From Saprospiraceae bacterium (lineage in GTDB: Bacteria; Bacteroidota; Bacteroidia; Chitinophagales; Saprospiraceae), in the NCBI GenBank assembly GCA_016787525.1, contig JAEUUP010000096.1, forward strand, positions 1 to 64,000: 64,000 nt of DNA. The letters run 5' to 3'. Shown here piece after piece: positions 9,050 through 18,323 of the stretch. The notes beneath the pieces were generated by a model. It worked only from the letters and a program-made list of their open reading frames with translations. It had not been told where the DNA came from and made no database searches. Numbering within the stretch: position 1 is the first letter of the stretch; every line of letters begins with the position of its first letter. Both the position numbers and the translations under genes were made by a program.

Positions 9050-9523
9050 TTGAAAAAAGACTTTAAAACAACCATTCTTTACCTTTTTGTCCTTTTGGTG
9101 AATTCGTTTTGTAAAAACATTGACAAACAAAAGGAGGTCAAGCACAGTAATGACACGCCCATGACAAATAGCGAAAACTTAAAGCGTGATAGCTTAAACG
9201 ACTTTAAATACCCAATAACTAACGATTCAGTTAATGAAGACTCCATTCTTAACAAGTTATACAGTTTGAAAAAACTCAAAAAAGTTAGTAAAATTTGTAA
9301 ATTTTCAGTTTTGGTGAAAGGCGCAACTGATTCAGGCGATGATTTTGAATTCGATGTCGGTATCAATAGAGAAGAACGATTTCAAACTATGTACATCTTT
9401 ATCTATAAAAAGAAAAGCAATGCAATTCTGTATTATGATACATTTAAAGATGTGTATATTGATGTCAATAAATGGGATAAAGACAAATCAGATGCTCACC
9501 TTGATAATCAAAAATTTGAATAG
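9050..9523 (+). CDS. Small putative lipoprotein, unknown
   Basis: A 157-residue product starting at a TTG codon (LKKDFK read as Met). The N-terminus has two lysines, a hydrophobic run and a cysteine at residue 22, resembling a lipoprotein signal although the lipobox (NSFC) is weak. The remainder is polar and lysine-rich with no recognised domain. Base composition is more AT-rich than the flanking housekeeping genes, and no 10-mer copy is present. Together with the NERD gene it may be a recent acquisition. It could alternatively be a decaying fragment of a larger gene. Confidence 0.5.
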   Translation: MKKDFKTTILYLFVLLVNSFCKNIDKQKEVKHSNDTPMTNSENLKRDSLNDFKYPITNDSVNEDSILNKLYSLKKLKKVSKICKFSVLVKGATDSGDDFEFDVGINREERFQTMYIFIYKKKSNAILYYDTFKDVYIDVNKWDKDKSDAHLDNQKFE

Positions 9524-9582
9524 ATATTTTTATAAAAAAGTTGTGCCTATTGTAAATATTATAAAATTGTGCAAATAATAGG

Positions 9583-9663
9583 GAAAATGTCGTGCCTATG
9601 GCACTGTTAGAATCACTGATGAGTTCATTTTTCTACCAAAATACCATGCCTGATGGCATTTTC
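9583..9663. repeat. Imperfect palindromic element related to the 4154 repeat
   Basis: Left arm 9583-9612 and right arm 9631-9663 are diverged inverted copies, each carrying a small hairpin (GTGCC/GGCAC on the left, GCC/GGC on the right). The right arm reads CTACCAAAAT-hairpin-ATTTTC, the same module as the right end of the element at 4295-4330. It lies in the 312-bp gap between the lipoprotein and NERD genes; nothing else is visible there. Confidence 0.55.
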
Positions 9664-9835
9664 AAATTATCATTCATACCATTTTGATATTTATAGCGGT
9701 ATAAGACATTAAAAGCATCGAAAATAAATCAAAAAACCATACATCTATTGAATTACAAATTTTAAATTTGTGTGCAAATGAATAATTATACAAATAATAC
9801 AATAAAAATTTTATATAATCACAAATTCCGTCGAA

Positions 9836-10930
9836 ATGTGCAAAGTTTACAATACCATCGGCTCTTTAACAACTCTAAAAGATCACTTATACAGGCAGAA
9901 TATTTATGATTTCAAGTCAGTAAAGGAAGTATTAGAGTTTCAGAAATTGTACGTGATACATAGGCAGCAAGTCATTTCACACCATAAAGACTTAATCGAG
10001 CAAGAAAAAAATAAACTCCAATTGGACATTCAACAGTTAGACACAACGATAGACAGTCAAAAGCTACAACTTGAACAGGAATTGAGTGACGAAATAGATA
10101 AACTAAGGCAGAGATTTGATACTTCAACAGATACCATCTCAAAAAGCTATATCCATAAATTTGCTAAGTACCTTCAACAACAGTATTATGGTAACAAAAT
10201 CCATGCAGAAGAAACCCTATTGAATATTAAATACCAAAAAGCCATACAAAAGTTAACAGACCTCTATGAAAGGAAAAAATATCGGTATCAATATATTCTT
10301 TCGCACTTTGACGATGCTGTAAGACACAGTTACAGCGAGGCATTGATGGAACTTGAAAGAAAAAAAGCAATCATAGACGGGTTAAACTCTTTTATATATG
10401 GAGCATTAGGAGAACACAAGGTCGTCAAAACATTAGAGAGCCTTTCAGACGATTATTTTTTGATCAATGATTTTTCAATTTCCTTTTCTTCCCCGATTTA
10501 CAACAGACAGGAAGATGACTATATCATATCTATTCAAATTGATCATGTCTTAATTGCGCCATCAGGTATTTTCTTGATTGAAACAAAGAATTGGAGCGAA
10601 AAGTCTTTAGAAAATTTCAGTTTGCGTTCTCCCGTAGAACAGATTAAACGGACAAGTTTTGCCATGTTTAAATTGTTCAATCATGAACGGATTCACCATT
10701 TTTTGCATCTTGATGCACATCATTGGGGCAATAAGAAGATACCTATGAAAAATCTTATTATCTTGATGAATACTAAACCAAAAGAGGAGTTTCAATTTGT
10801 GAAAATATTGACACTCAATGAACTTGTTAGTTATGTTCAATATTTCAAACCCATTTTTACAGCTATTGAGACACAAAAAATAGCCGACTATCTATTGAAT
10901 ATAAATAACAAAGAGATACCCAAACCATAA
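9836..10930 (+). CDS. Coiled-coil protein with nuclease-related (NERD) domain
   Basis: A 364-residue protein. Residues ~50-190 are strongly charged heptad-like coiled coil, rich in Q, K, E and L. Residues ~193-330 form a NERD domain: GALGEHKVVKTL, then IDHVLI near 235 and IETKNWS near 249, which supply the D...ExK pattern of restriction-endonuclease-like folds. NERD proteins are thought to act in DNA processing and often ride on mobile DNA. No 10-mer occurs in the gene, and its composition is AT-rich. No partner gene suggests a defence operon. An inverted 10-mer terminator follows at 11042. Confidence 0.8.
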   Translation: MCKVYNTIGSLTTLKDHLYRQNIYDFKSVKEVLEFQKLYVIHRQQVISHHKDLIEQEKNKLQLDIQQLDTTIDSQKLQLEQELSDEIDKLRQRFDTSTDTISKSYIHKFAKYLQQQYYGNKIHAEETLLNIKYQKAIQKLTDLYERKKYRYQYILSHFDDAVRHSYSEALMELERKKAIIDGLNSFIYGALGEHKVVKTLESLSDDYFLINDFSISFSSPIYNRQEDDYIISIQIDHVLIAPSGIFLIETKNWSEKSLENFSLRSPVEQIKRTSFAMFKLFNHERIHHFLHLDAHHWGNKKIPMKNLIILMNTKPKEEFQFVKILTLNELVSYVQYFKPIFTAIETQKIADYLLNINNKEIPKP

Positions 10931-11041
10931 TTTGGAAATAGCTCATTTATTATGACCTCAATCCACTAGTATCCACAAACGACAAAATAGAATATAGAAC
11001 GCCTAATTTGTCGGCATGCAATCGAGTTATTTAGTTTATTT

Positions 11042-11082
11042 TAACTGAGGGGGTCTGTTTCACTTGAAACAGACCCCTCAGT
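11042..11082 (+). terminator. Terminator made of inverted uptake-like motifs
   Basis: ACTGAGGGGGTCTGTTT pairs with AAACAGACCCCTCAGT around a CACTTG loop, with one bulged G. Both arms are the 9-mer core ACTGAGGGG in opposite orientation. It is placed 110 bp downstream of the NERD gene and is followed by an AT-rich tail. The rest of the 10931-11367 gap holds one more 10-mer (11307) and no gene that I can support. Confidence 0.7.
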
Positions 11083-11367
11083 CATTTGAATAAAAAATAA
11101 GCATTTTGATAGGGAATATTACTATTGGATTGTCATAACGTCAAACATTTTAGCTCTTCGGCAATGCTTGTGAAACGGAGGTTTTACAAAAATGATTTTA
11201 CTACCGAAAAGTGCATTAGCCTTAAAAATGAATTGACACTAGGTCAGATCTCGATACGTTCTCCAAACTTTACGTTTGGTAGTTATCAATCAACTTTTAG
11301 TCAAAATACTGAGGGGTTATAGCTCTGTAAACTTCTTGGTGTGACGAGTGAAGGCAAAAGAACGGTA

Positions 11368-12636
11368 TCAAACCAAAAGTTCATACAGTCGCGGATTATC
11401 GTTGAGGGTTTGGAAGCGAATACCATGATTGTTCATACGCTTTATTAATTCTTCATATTCGCTTTTTTCTTTTAGTTCGATGCCGACGATGGCGGGACCT
11501 GCCTCTCGATTGTGTTTTTTGATGTATTGGAAATGCGTAATGTCGTCGGTGGGACTCAATACAACATTCAGGAACTCGCGCAATGCACCTGCACGTTGTG
11601 GGAATTCGATGATAAAATAATGCTTCAAACCTTCGTAGAGCATACTGCGCTCTTTGATTTCTTCCATGCGTGTGATGTCGTTATTGCCACCACTGATGAT
11701 GCACACGACATTTTTCCCCTTTATTTTGTCTTTATAAAAATCGAGTGCCGCAATCGTAATCGCTCCCGCAGGCTCTGCAACGATGGCTTCTTCGTTGTAA
11801 AGTTGTAAGATGGTGGTACACACTTTCCCTTCTGGCACGAGTATTAAATCATCTAAAATTTTTTGGGTGATACGGAAAGTCTTTTGACCCACTTTTTTGA
11901 CTGCTGCACCATCTACAAACGTATCAATTTGCTTCAAAGCGATGACTTCCTCGCGTTTCAAGCTCTCGTGCATTGCAGGTGCGCCCAAAGGTTCGACACC
12001 GATTATCTGCGTTTTAGGCGAAATTTGTTTGAAATAACTGCCTAATCCCGACACCAAACCGCCACCACCAATGGCAACGAAGACATAATCAATCGGTAAA
12101 TCGCAATCTTCGATGATTTCTAAGCCCACCGTCGCTTGCCCTTCAATCACATGCTCATCGTCGAATGGATGTATAAATATTTTGTCATACCCCTCAGTAT
12201 ATTCTTTGGCAGCTTGATAACTGGCATCGTAAGTGTCGCCTGTCAGCATGACTTCGACGTTTTCACGCCCAAAAAACTTGACTTTCGATACTTTTTGCTT
12301 GGGTGTCACCGAAGGCATAAAAATCGTGCCTTTCACATTCAACAGTTTACATGCCAAAGCCACGCCTTGCGCATGATTGCCCGCGCTGGCACACACCACC
12401 CCTTTTTCCAAAGCCTCTTTGGTCAAAGTACACATCTTATTGTACGCACCTCGAATCTTATAAGAGCGCACCACTTGCAAGTCTTCGCGCTTGAAAAACA
12501 TATTGCAATCGTATCGCTCCGACCAATTGAGGTTGTGCATCAACGGTGTGCGTTGCGATATATTTTTGAGCCTAACTTTGGCTTTGTATATGTTTTCGAT
12601 GCTGATGAGTGGTGAGTTGTCGCTTTTCTTTGTCAT
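11368..12636 (-). CDS. ilvA: Threonine deaminase (threonine ammonia-lyase)
   Basis: PLP enzyme converting threonine to 2-oxobutanoate and ammonia, the first step towards isoleucine. The start is placed at MTKKSD (12636), giving 422 residues; the upstream extension has no family support. KREDLQVVRSYKIRGAYNK carries the PLP lysine, and ASAGNHAQG plus GGGGLVSG form the phosphate-binding loops. The C-terminal ~80 residues (HYFIIEFPQRAGALREFL...) are a single ACT-like regulatory domain, as in the short allosteric forms. One 10-mer at 12190 encodes TEG. No other isoleucine gene is adjacent. Confidence 0.92.
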   Translation of the reverse strand: MTKKSDNSPLISIENIYKAKVRLKNISQRTPLMHNLNWSERYDCNMFFKREDLQVVRSYKIRGAYNKMCTLTKEALEKGVVCASAGNHAQGVALACKLLNVKGTIFMPSVTPKQKVSKVKFFGRENVEVMLTGDTYDASYQAAKEYTEGYDKIFIHPFDDEHVIEGQATVGLEIIEDCDLPIDYVFVAIGGGGLVSGLGSYFKQISPKTQIIGVEPLGAPAMHESLKREEVIALKQIDTFVDGAAVKKVGQKTFRITQKILDDLILVPEGKVCTTILQLYNEEAIVAEPAGAITIAALDFYKDKIKGKNVVCIISGGNNDITRMEEIKERSMLYEGLKHYFIIEFPQRAGALREFLNVVLSPTDDITHFQYIKKHNREAGPAIVGIELKEKSEYEELIKRMNNHGIRFQTLNDNPRLYELLV

Positions 12637-12658
12637 GTTTGGTTTTATTTTCAGAAGA

Positions 12659-12689
12659 ATGTTACGAAAGCTTGAAGCTTTCATAACAT
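12659..12689. repeat. Short palindrome with CTTGAAG centre (second copy)
   Basis: Fifteen-bp arms around a single G with one C/T difference. It shares its design with 726-758. It lies between the DUF4340 gene and the ilvA start, so it may act as a terminator or processing hairpin. Confidence 0.6.
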
Positions 12690-12746
12690 TTTCATCGTTC
12701 GACTCAACTTTAGGTAAGCCATTGATTTTCATTTATTTAATAATCA

Positions 12747-13772
12747 TCAACGCCCAATACTCGGATTCACAAAAAAGGCTTCGTAAGCCCAAAACACTTT
12801 TTGAAACACAAAATGCTGAACCGCCATCAACTCGCCCTCACTTGTGTCAACAAAATAATGTTCAATATGCACACTTCCATCTGGTGATTGCATGACTTGC
12901 CCTTGCTCATTACGCTCTAAGAATGGGTGTAAATTCAGTGTTTTAGCTTTATTATCCTTAGTAGTAATCGAAATTCTGGCAAAAACAGGCGAGTTTTTCA
13001 ACGAATCGGCTTTCGGGTTACCCGCTTCGTATCCTTCGATACCCAATTTTGAAAAGCCTTGCAGATAAGCATCAATCATACCTGACACAGGCGGGCGATT
13101 GATGCGTGGTACGACATCATAGAATGGTTCAACTTTGAAACCTATTCCTTCGCGTATCAATTTGAACGATTTGGCTTTCTGAGTTGGATATTCAACACTC
13201 AGCATTTTGATGTCTTCTGGTCTCAATTTGAAGGCAAAACGTTCGCGCCAATCTTGTTCTTCGGTTAAAAAGCGAGGTCGTAACATCCCTTGAAACCCCG
13301 GAATGTGCATCACATAAGGCTCGTTGCTGTTTTCCATCATCATAAAAGTGCCTCTATCATCCGAAGTCGTTCCGCCGACATAAAAGGTGCGCAGGTTCTT
13401 ACCACTTCCATTATAAACTTCCACTTTTATCCCCTCAGTAGCGATGTCTTTCACAACGCTTGCCACAGCATTACGCGGCAATCTGAACTTCAACTCGACC
13501 TGATTAAGTGTTTCGAGCAGCGTTTTTATCATATCGGGTTGCACATCGTAGTTGTTGCCCACCATCCAATGCACTTTGTCTTTGCGTACCAAAGTCACGG
13601 TTTTGCCTGTTCTGTCTGCCAAAAAGATTTTGGCGACATCAGCTGTGTCTTTTATGGCAAAATGAAAATCATAACCTTCGAGGTTCGATTCTTTTTTTGT
13701 CGTCAAATACCACGCTCCTGCACTACCGACAATGGCTAAAACCAATAATAGAATGAGATTTGTTTTTTTCAT
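12747..13772 (-). CDS. DUF4340 domain membrane-anchored protein
   Basis: A 341-residue protein from the ATG at 13772 (MKKTNLIL). One N-terminal hydrophobic segment (~5-22) anchors it, and the rest lies outside the cytoplasm. It matches DUF4340, a family seen in Bacteroidota and near ABC/Gld-type transport genes in other organisms, with no known enzymatic role. Recognisable features are DTADVAKIFLADRTG, KDKVHWMV and RPRFLTEEQDWRERFAF. One 10-mer at 13431 encodes TEG. It reads towards ilvA and is not clearly cotranscribed with it, given the palindrome between them. Confidence 0.75.
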   Translation of the reverse strand: MKKTNLILLLVLAIVGSAGAWYLTTKKESNLEGYDFHFAIKDTADVAKIFLADRTGKTVTLVRKDKVHWMVGNNYDVQPDMIKTLLETLNQVELKFRLPRNAVASVVKDIATEGIKVEVYNGSGKNLRTFYVGGTTSDDRGTFMMMENSNEPYVMHIPGFQGMLRPRFLTEEQDWRERFAFKLRPEDIKMLSVEYPTQKAKSFKLIREGIGFKVEPFYDVVPRINRPPVSGMIDAYLQGFSKLGIEGYEAGNPKADSLKNSPVFARISITTKDNKAKTLNLHPFLERNEQGQVMQSPDGSVHIEHYFVDTSEGELMAVQHFVFQKVFWAYEAFFVNPSIGR

Positions 13773-13855
13773 GTTTTGAATTAGTATCACTGATTGAATA
13801 GATTAAACAGAAAATGCTATTCAAATTGTGCATTTATTTTGTCAATCTCTAATTT

Positions 13856-14134
13856 TCACTTCTTCTCATAACGTTTACCATTCATAAACTCTTGAGGTCC
13901 CGGCCAGCCTTCCATAAATGTCCAACCGAACAAAAGAAGCACGAGTATGAACAATATTGTCCCGCTTAAAATGCCCCAGCCTGCATTTTTATGCCCCATC
14001 AAAATCATCATACCACCAACCAGCATAAAAATAACAAAAATGCCTCCGAAAGCGAATTCGCCATATTTGACCATGGCTAACTCTATGAGACAAGCGACGA
14101 GCGCAATTCCTGATTTATTTAAAAAATTACCCAT
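13856..14134 (-). CDS. Small membrane protein, unknown
   Basis: A 92-residue, very hydrophobic protein with about three membrane spans (~8-24, ~28-47, ~53-72) and a charged C-terminal tail ending KRYEKK. I do not recognise the family. It lies between the efflux adaptor and the DUF4340 gene on the same strand, 66 bp from the latter's extended 5' end, so it may belong to that unit. Confidence 0.6.
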   Translation of the reverse strand: MGNFLNKSGIALVACLIELAMVKYGEFAFGGIFVIFMLVGGMMILMGHKNAGWGILSGTILFILVLLLFGWTFMEGWPGPQEFMNGKRYEKK

Positions 14135-14181
14135 TATTTAATATTTTAACAATCAATTACTTAGGTTTTAGAATGCTCTAC

Positions 14182-14228
14182 AAACTAAAAATGATATTTT
14201 TTCTTGCAAAAAAATATCATTTTAGTTT
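14182..14228. repeat. Long AT-rich hairpin
   Basis: About 20 bp on each side pair (AAACTAAAAATGATATTTTT against its complement) with one bulge and a short loop. It is downstream of the efflux adaptor gene and close to a 10-mer at 14269. It may end the adaptor transcript. Confidence 0.55.
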
Positions 14229-14305
14229 TTCATAACTGCACAAAGTTATGAAATTTATGTAAAACGCCCCCCTCAGTATTTTGAAAAATCGTCAACAACA
14301 ACTGA

Positions 14306-15382
14306 TTATTGTACTGTTGTAAATTTCACTTTTACACCATCCTTCAGACCCATCAAGCCCGACGTGATGATTGTATCGCCTACCGATACACCTGATGTGA
14401 CTTGTATTTTAATATCGTTGCGAACACCAACTTCCACTTGAATCGCTTTTGCTGTACCATTTTTGCACACAAAAACCTGCTGTCCTTTCAATATCGGGAT
14501 GATAGCTTCAGTGGGCACCATGAGTGCATTATTGATTTCTTTGAGACTAAAATCTACTTTAACAAAAGCACCTGCTTTGAGTTTACTGCCTGAATTAGAA
14601 GCCGTTGCACGTATTTTAAAAGTACGAGTCACTGGGTCAATTTGATTCTCTGTAGCATATACTTTACCCGTAAATTTATCTTTTTCTCCTTCTATTGAGA
14701 AGGTTATATTGTCACCCACTCGAACTGTATTGGCATACTTTTCAGGAATGGTAAAATCAATTTTAACAGGATTTAGAACCAAAATAGTTGCCACTTGACT
14801 TGTGGCATTGATGTATGAACCCAAACTCACGCTTTTCAAACCAATGATGCCGTTGAAAGGAGCGCGCAATTCAGTCTTAGCAATCTGTGCTTGTGTGAAT
14901 TCCATATCGGCTTTGATATTATTGATTTGATTGGTCACAGCGTCGTATTCATCTTGCGATATACCTTTGACTTCCAGTAACTTACGCAAACGATGTTCAC
15001 TCTGTTCTGCCAAATTGAGTTGCGCTTGGAGTTTTTTCAACGAGGCTTGCAAATCCACATCATTGAGTTTAATCAAGAGCTGTCCTTTTGTCACAGGCTT
15101 TCCCTCAGTAATATTGAGCTGAACGATTTTACCTGCCACCTCTGGCTTCAAATCCACCATTTCGGACGCAATAACTGTTCCTGTCGCAAAAATTGAATTG
15201 TCTAAATTCTCCGATTTCACGATATAACCCATCACACCTGTCGGAGGTGCATTACCCTTAGCACCGCCACCTCCCGCACCAGGTGATTGTATACCTGCAT
15301 CACTTGGGAAATATTTAATTTTAACAAAAGCTAAACCGCCAACAAGGGCAAGGAAGAGACCAATACGTATCAGTAATTTCAT
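14306..15382 (-). CDS. RND efflux periplasmic adaptor (membrane fusion protein)
   Basis: A 358-residue HlyD/AcrA-like adaptor that would link an inner-membrane RND pump to an outer-membrane channel. It has an N-terminal hydrophobic segment (~5-23) and a glycine-rich linker. A lipoyl half follows (VDLKPEVAGKIVQLNITEG), then a coiled-coil hairpin (~100-150), the second lipoyl half (TELRAPFNGIIGLKSVSLG) and beta-barrel and membrane-proximal domains. Its usual partner pump is not next to it in this window. A 10-mer variant at 15101 (TACTGAGGGA) encodes TEG. It is separated from the upstream kinase gene by that gene's terminator. Confidence 0.88.
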   Translation of the reverse strand: MKLLIRIGLFLALVGGLAFVKIKYFPSDAGIQSPGAGGGGAKGNAPPTGVMGYIVKSENLDNSIFATGTVIASEMVDLKPEVAGKIVQLNITEGKPVTKGQLLIKLNDVDLQASLKKLQAQLNLAEQSEHRLRKLLEVKGISQDEYDAVTNQINNIKADMEFTQAQIAKTELRAPFNGIIGLKSVSLGSYINATSQVATILVLNPVKIDFTIPEKYANTVRVGDNITFSIEGEKDKFTGKVYATENQIDPVTRTFKIRATASNSGSKLKAGAFVKVDFSLKEINNALMVPTEAIIPILKGQQVFVCKNGTAKAIQVEVGVRNDIKIQVTSGVSVGDTIITSGLMGLKDGVKVKFTTVQ

Positions 15383-15520
15383 ATAGATATTGAGTTCAAA
15401 AATTTCAAGCAGAAGTCAAATTTGATTCAGCCCCAAATATCTAAATTTCTCGATGTATTGAATAAAAATTTGCAAAACAGTTTCGACAAGTCCCCTTTTT
15501 TCTTTCCCAACTTCAAAAAA

Positions 15521-15551
15521 AAGGTCGGTAAGGTTTAACCCTACCGACCTT
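15521..15551 (-). terminator. Terminator of the TPR sensor kinase gene
   Basis: AAGGTCGGTA pairs with TACCGACCTT, with an inner GGTT/AACC, followed on the minus strand by a run of eight T. It lies 18 bp past the stop codon at 15569. Confidence 0.85.
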
Positions 15552-15568
15552 GAAAGTCTGATTTTTAG

Positions 15569-18175
15569 CTATGCTGCCATCGAAATACTTTCTTCCCCTT
15601 TTGAAGACTCGGTTGCCATCAACACACGTATCACTTTTTCCATCAATTCATCTGGAGAAAAAGGCTTACCAATATGGTCTGTCATACCGAAAAGTTGTGC
15701 TTTTTCTTTTTCATTAATATAAGCCGAAGCCGTCAAAGCAATAATTGGAATAGTTGCCTTTTCAGTATTTTTCAAACGCCGGATTTCGGCTACAGCTCTA
15801 TAGCCATCCATACGTGGCATCTGAATATCCATCAATATCAAATCAAAACTCGACATTGCTAAAGCATCTAAAGCTTCCAGACCATCATTGGCAGTCGAAA
15901 CAATGACATCACGCTTTTTCAACATATTGGATACAAGTACTTGATTGATTTTATTGTCTTCCACAATCAAAATCCGTTTGCCTTCCAAAAAGTTATTATT
16001 AGCCCAAATAGAGACCCCCTCAGTATTTTCGACCACTTCTGTAATCGGCACAGGCCGTTTGAACGGCAAATAAAGCGTCAAATGCAAGGCATGAGTTTGT
16101 TCCGAAAGCCGTATCGAGCCATTCTGCAATTCAACCAATCGTCGGGCAGTTAACAACTCCATATCCTCCGAAGACAACTCTTTTAAATACTCTTTGCTAT
16201 CTTTTTCTGTCAAAATTTGACTAAAAAACGTATTTTTTTCTAAATCACCAGAAGCCAAAATATCAATTTTCAAAGTCGCCTCATTGTCTTTTAATTCTTT
16301 ACAAGCAACATTCAGCTTCAAATGACCTTTATTCGTTTGCCGTTGCAAACAATGGGTCAAATAATTCAAAATTTGTAGAAAACGTACTGGGTCACCTTTG
16401 AGTTTTTCGGGTAAATGGCTTTCTGTTTTGACCTCAAAAGCAAGATTTTCTTTCTGTTTTACACTTTCTTTCAGTTGTTCGACTATATTTTGAAGCTCAA
16501 AATCTTGATGCGCTAAGGTCAATTTCCCCGCTTCAATATTTGAGAAGTTCAAGATGTCATTAATCAAGACTAAAAGGTTATTGGTGGCAAATTGCAAGTT
16601 TTTAACGTTCTGACTTTGGCTTTTTGACAATTTTTCATTCATCAATTGTCGGGCTTCGTTGACCAAAATACTGAGGGGGTCGCGCATCCGAGCTGACACA
16701 TCAGCCAGATAATGGTCTTTAGAAAAATGTGCATTTTGCGAACGCTCCCGCTCTGACACCTCTTCTACTAAACGGCTGTTGACCAAATCAAGTGCTGTAT
16801 TTTTTTCTTGCAAAGCCATATTGGCTGCTTCCAAATCATCATTTTGTTTCGAAATGGCTTCATTTTGAATCTGAATCTGCATATTCAAAGCAGCCAACTT
16901 TTCATTATCTTGTTTTTTCAAACGATAATTGCGAAATGTCAACCACAAAGCGAACAAAATCAAACCAACCAAACCTATCAACGACCAACGCAAACGCAAT
17001 TCATTTGCTTTATCTTTTTCTAATGCTGCCAACTGACGATTTTTATCTTTTACAGCAAATTCAGACTCATATTTTGCCGTCATTTCGACCAATGCACGGC
17101 TTTTTTCATTGTCAAACAAACTATCTTTACTAGTGGCATACAGTTGTAGATAATCAAATGCTTTGTTGGTATTACCCATTTTTTGATAAGCCTCAGCTAT
17201 ATTTCTATACAACGCAGGCATTGTTGGTTGAAAAGCCAAGCCCTTCAGTATATAGCCACTTTTTTCAAAAAATGTACTCGCAGTTTGCTTATCATTATTC
17301 TTTAAGTAAATATTTCCCAACTCCCAATTGGCTTCTGCAATTCCAATAGGATGATTGATTTGGGTAAAAGTAGATAAAGCAATTTCAGCATTTTCAACAG
17401 CTAACTCTGTGTCGTTCAACTCATTATAAACCCTCGATAGGCTCAACAAATCGTTTGCAGTACCTAAGGGTTCATTGAGCATTTTATGAAAATTGAGCGA
17501 TGCATTAAAGTTATTAATTGCACCATCATTGTCTTTGATGTCAAAATTGACCTTACCTAAAAATGAAGCCAATGAAGCAGATTTTTGAAAATCTTGCAAA
17601 TCTTGTGACCAAATCCTCAATGCTTCATCGAATTCTTGAATGGCTTTACCATAATATTTTTGACTTAAATACACGTCACCCAAATTCCGATGTGTTTCGG
17701 CAATCAAAGGCAAATTATTCTTGTCTGTTCCTAAAAGAGTTAATGCTGCTTGATAGTTTGCAAGTGCTTGATTATGATTATTTTGTAAATGAAAAACCTT
17801 ACCGATGTGATTTTTTGAAGCAGCTAATCCACTTTTATCACTCAGAGATTCTTTCAACTTCAGGGCTTCCACAAAATAATTCATGGCATTGGTATAATCA
17901 AATCTGGCTCTTGCAATCGTTCCCAAATTATCTAAAGCGGTGGCTTTGCCTACAACAGATTGCGATGCTTGCGCCAACGATAAGGCTTCGGTTGCGGTGT
18001 TTTCAGCCGCTTGCCAATCATTTTTTTCGATATATGAGGCAGTTTTTTGGTTCAATCGTTGCCATTCGCTCCCTTCATTAATGGGTTGTTGAAAAGCCAA
18101 TATCAATTGGATTTTCAAACTTATGATACTTAAAACAAGTCCAATTTTTCGCATAAGAATAGAATTTTTTCTCAT
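15569..18175 (-). CDS. TPR sensor hybrid kinase with degenerate kinase core
   Basis: An 868-residue protein: signal peptide, about seven TPRs (~35-360), one membrane span (~397-415), coiled coil (~418-480), kinase core (~485-715) and receiver (~740-860). The H-box reads VSARMRDPLS near 495-503, where SHELRTPL is expected, so the phosphate-accepting histidine is replaced by alanine. The N-box and glycine boxes are also poor. The receiver is intact, with D783 in LILMDIQMP and K837 in IGKPF. The protein probably cannot autophosphorylate and may relay through another kinase. A second start at 18154 would leave a better leader. Copies of the 10-mer lie at 16016 and 16669. Confidence 0.85.
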   Translation of the reverse strand: MRKNSILMRKIGLVLSIISLKIQLILAFQQPINEGSEWQRLNQKTASYIEKNDWQAAENTATEALSLAQASQSVVGKATALDNLGTIARARFDYTNAMNYFVEALKLKESLSDKSGLAASKNHIGKVFHLQNNHNQALANYQAALTLLGTDKNNLPLIAETHRNLGDVYLSQKYYGKAIQEFDEALRIWSQDLQDFQKSASLASFLGKVNFDIKDNDGAINNFNASLNFHKMLNEPLGTANDLLSLSRVYNELNDTELAVENAEIALSTFTQINHPIGIAEANWELGNIYLKNNDKQTASTFFEKSGYILKGLAFQPTMPALYRNIAEAYQKMGNTNKAFDYLQLYATSKDSLFDNEKSRALVEMTAKYESEFAVKDKNRQLAALEKDKANELRLRWSLIGLVGLILFALWLTFRNYRLKKQDNEKLAALNMQIQIQNEAISKQNDDLEAANMALQEKNTALDLVNSRLVEEVSERERSQNAHFSKDHYLADVSARMRDPLSILVNEARQLMNEKLSKSQSQNVKNLQFATNNLLVLINDILNFSNIEAGKLTLAHQDFELQNIVEQLKESVKQKENLAFEVKTESHLPEKLKGDPVRFLQILNYLTHCLQRQTNKGHLKLNVACKELKDNEATLKIDILASGDLEKNTFFSQILTEKDSKEYLKELSSEDMELLTARRLVELQNGSIRLSEQTHALHLTLYLPFKRPVPITEVVENTEGVSIWANNNFLEGKRILIVEDNKINQVLVSNMLKKRDVIVSTANDGLEALDALAMSSFDLILMDIQMPRMDGYRAVAEIRRLKNTEKATIPIIALTASAYINEKEKAQLFGMTDHIGKPFSPDELMEKVIRVLMATESSKGEESISMAA

Positions 18176-18323
18176 AGTTGGTATATGCGAAAAATACGCC
18201 TATCTCTGTTTTCAACGGTTATTTTTTCTTTTTTTTGTGACACACTTTTATAGACCGCTAGCGGTTCACAAAATTTTTATAATTTAGTAAATTTTCAAAA
18301 AACATAGTTATGTAATACGATTT

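Noticed and set aside
11125..11322. Frame of 65 codons starting with TTG in the ilvA-NERD gap
   Set aside because: Composition is irregular, it ends in a 10-mer-derived NTEGL, and nothing supports translation.
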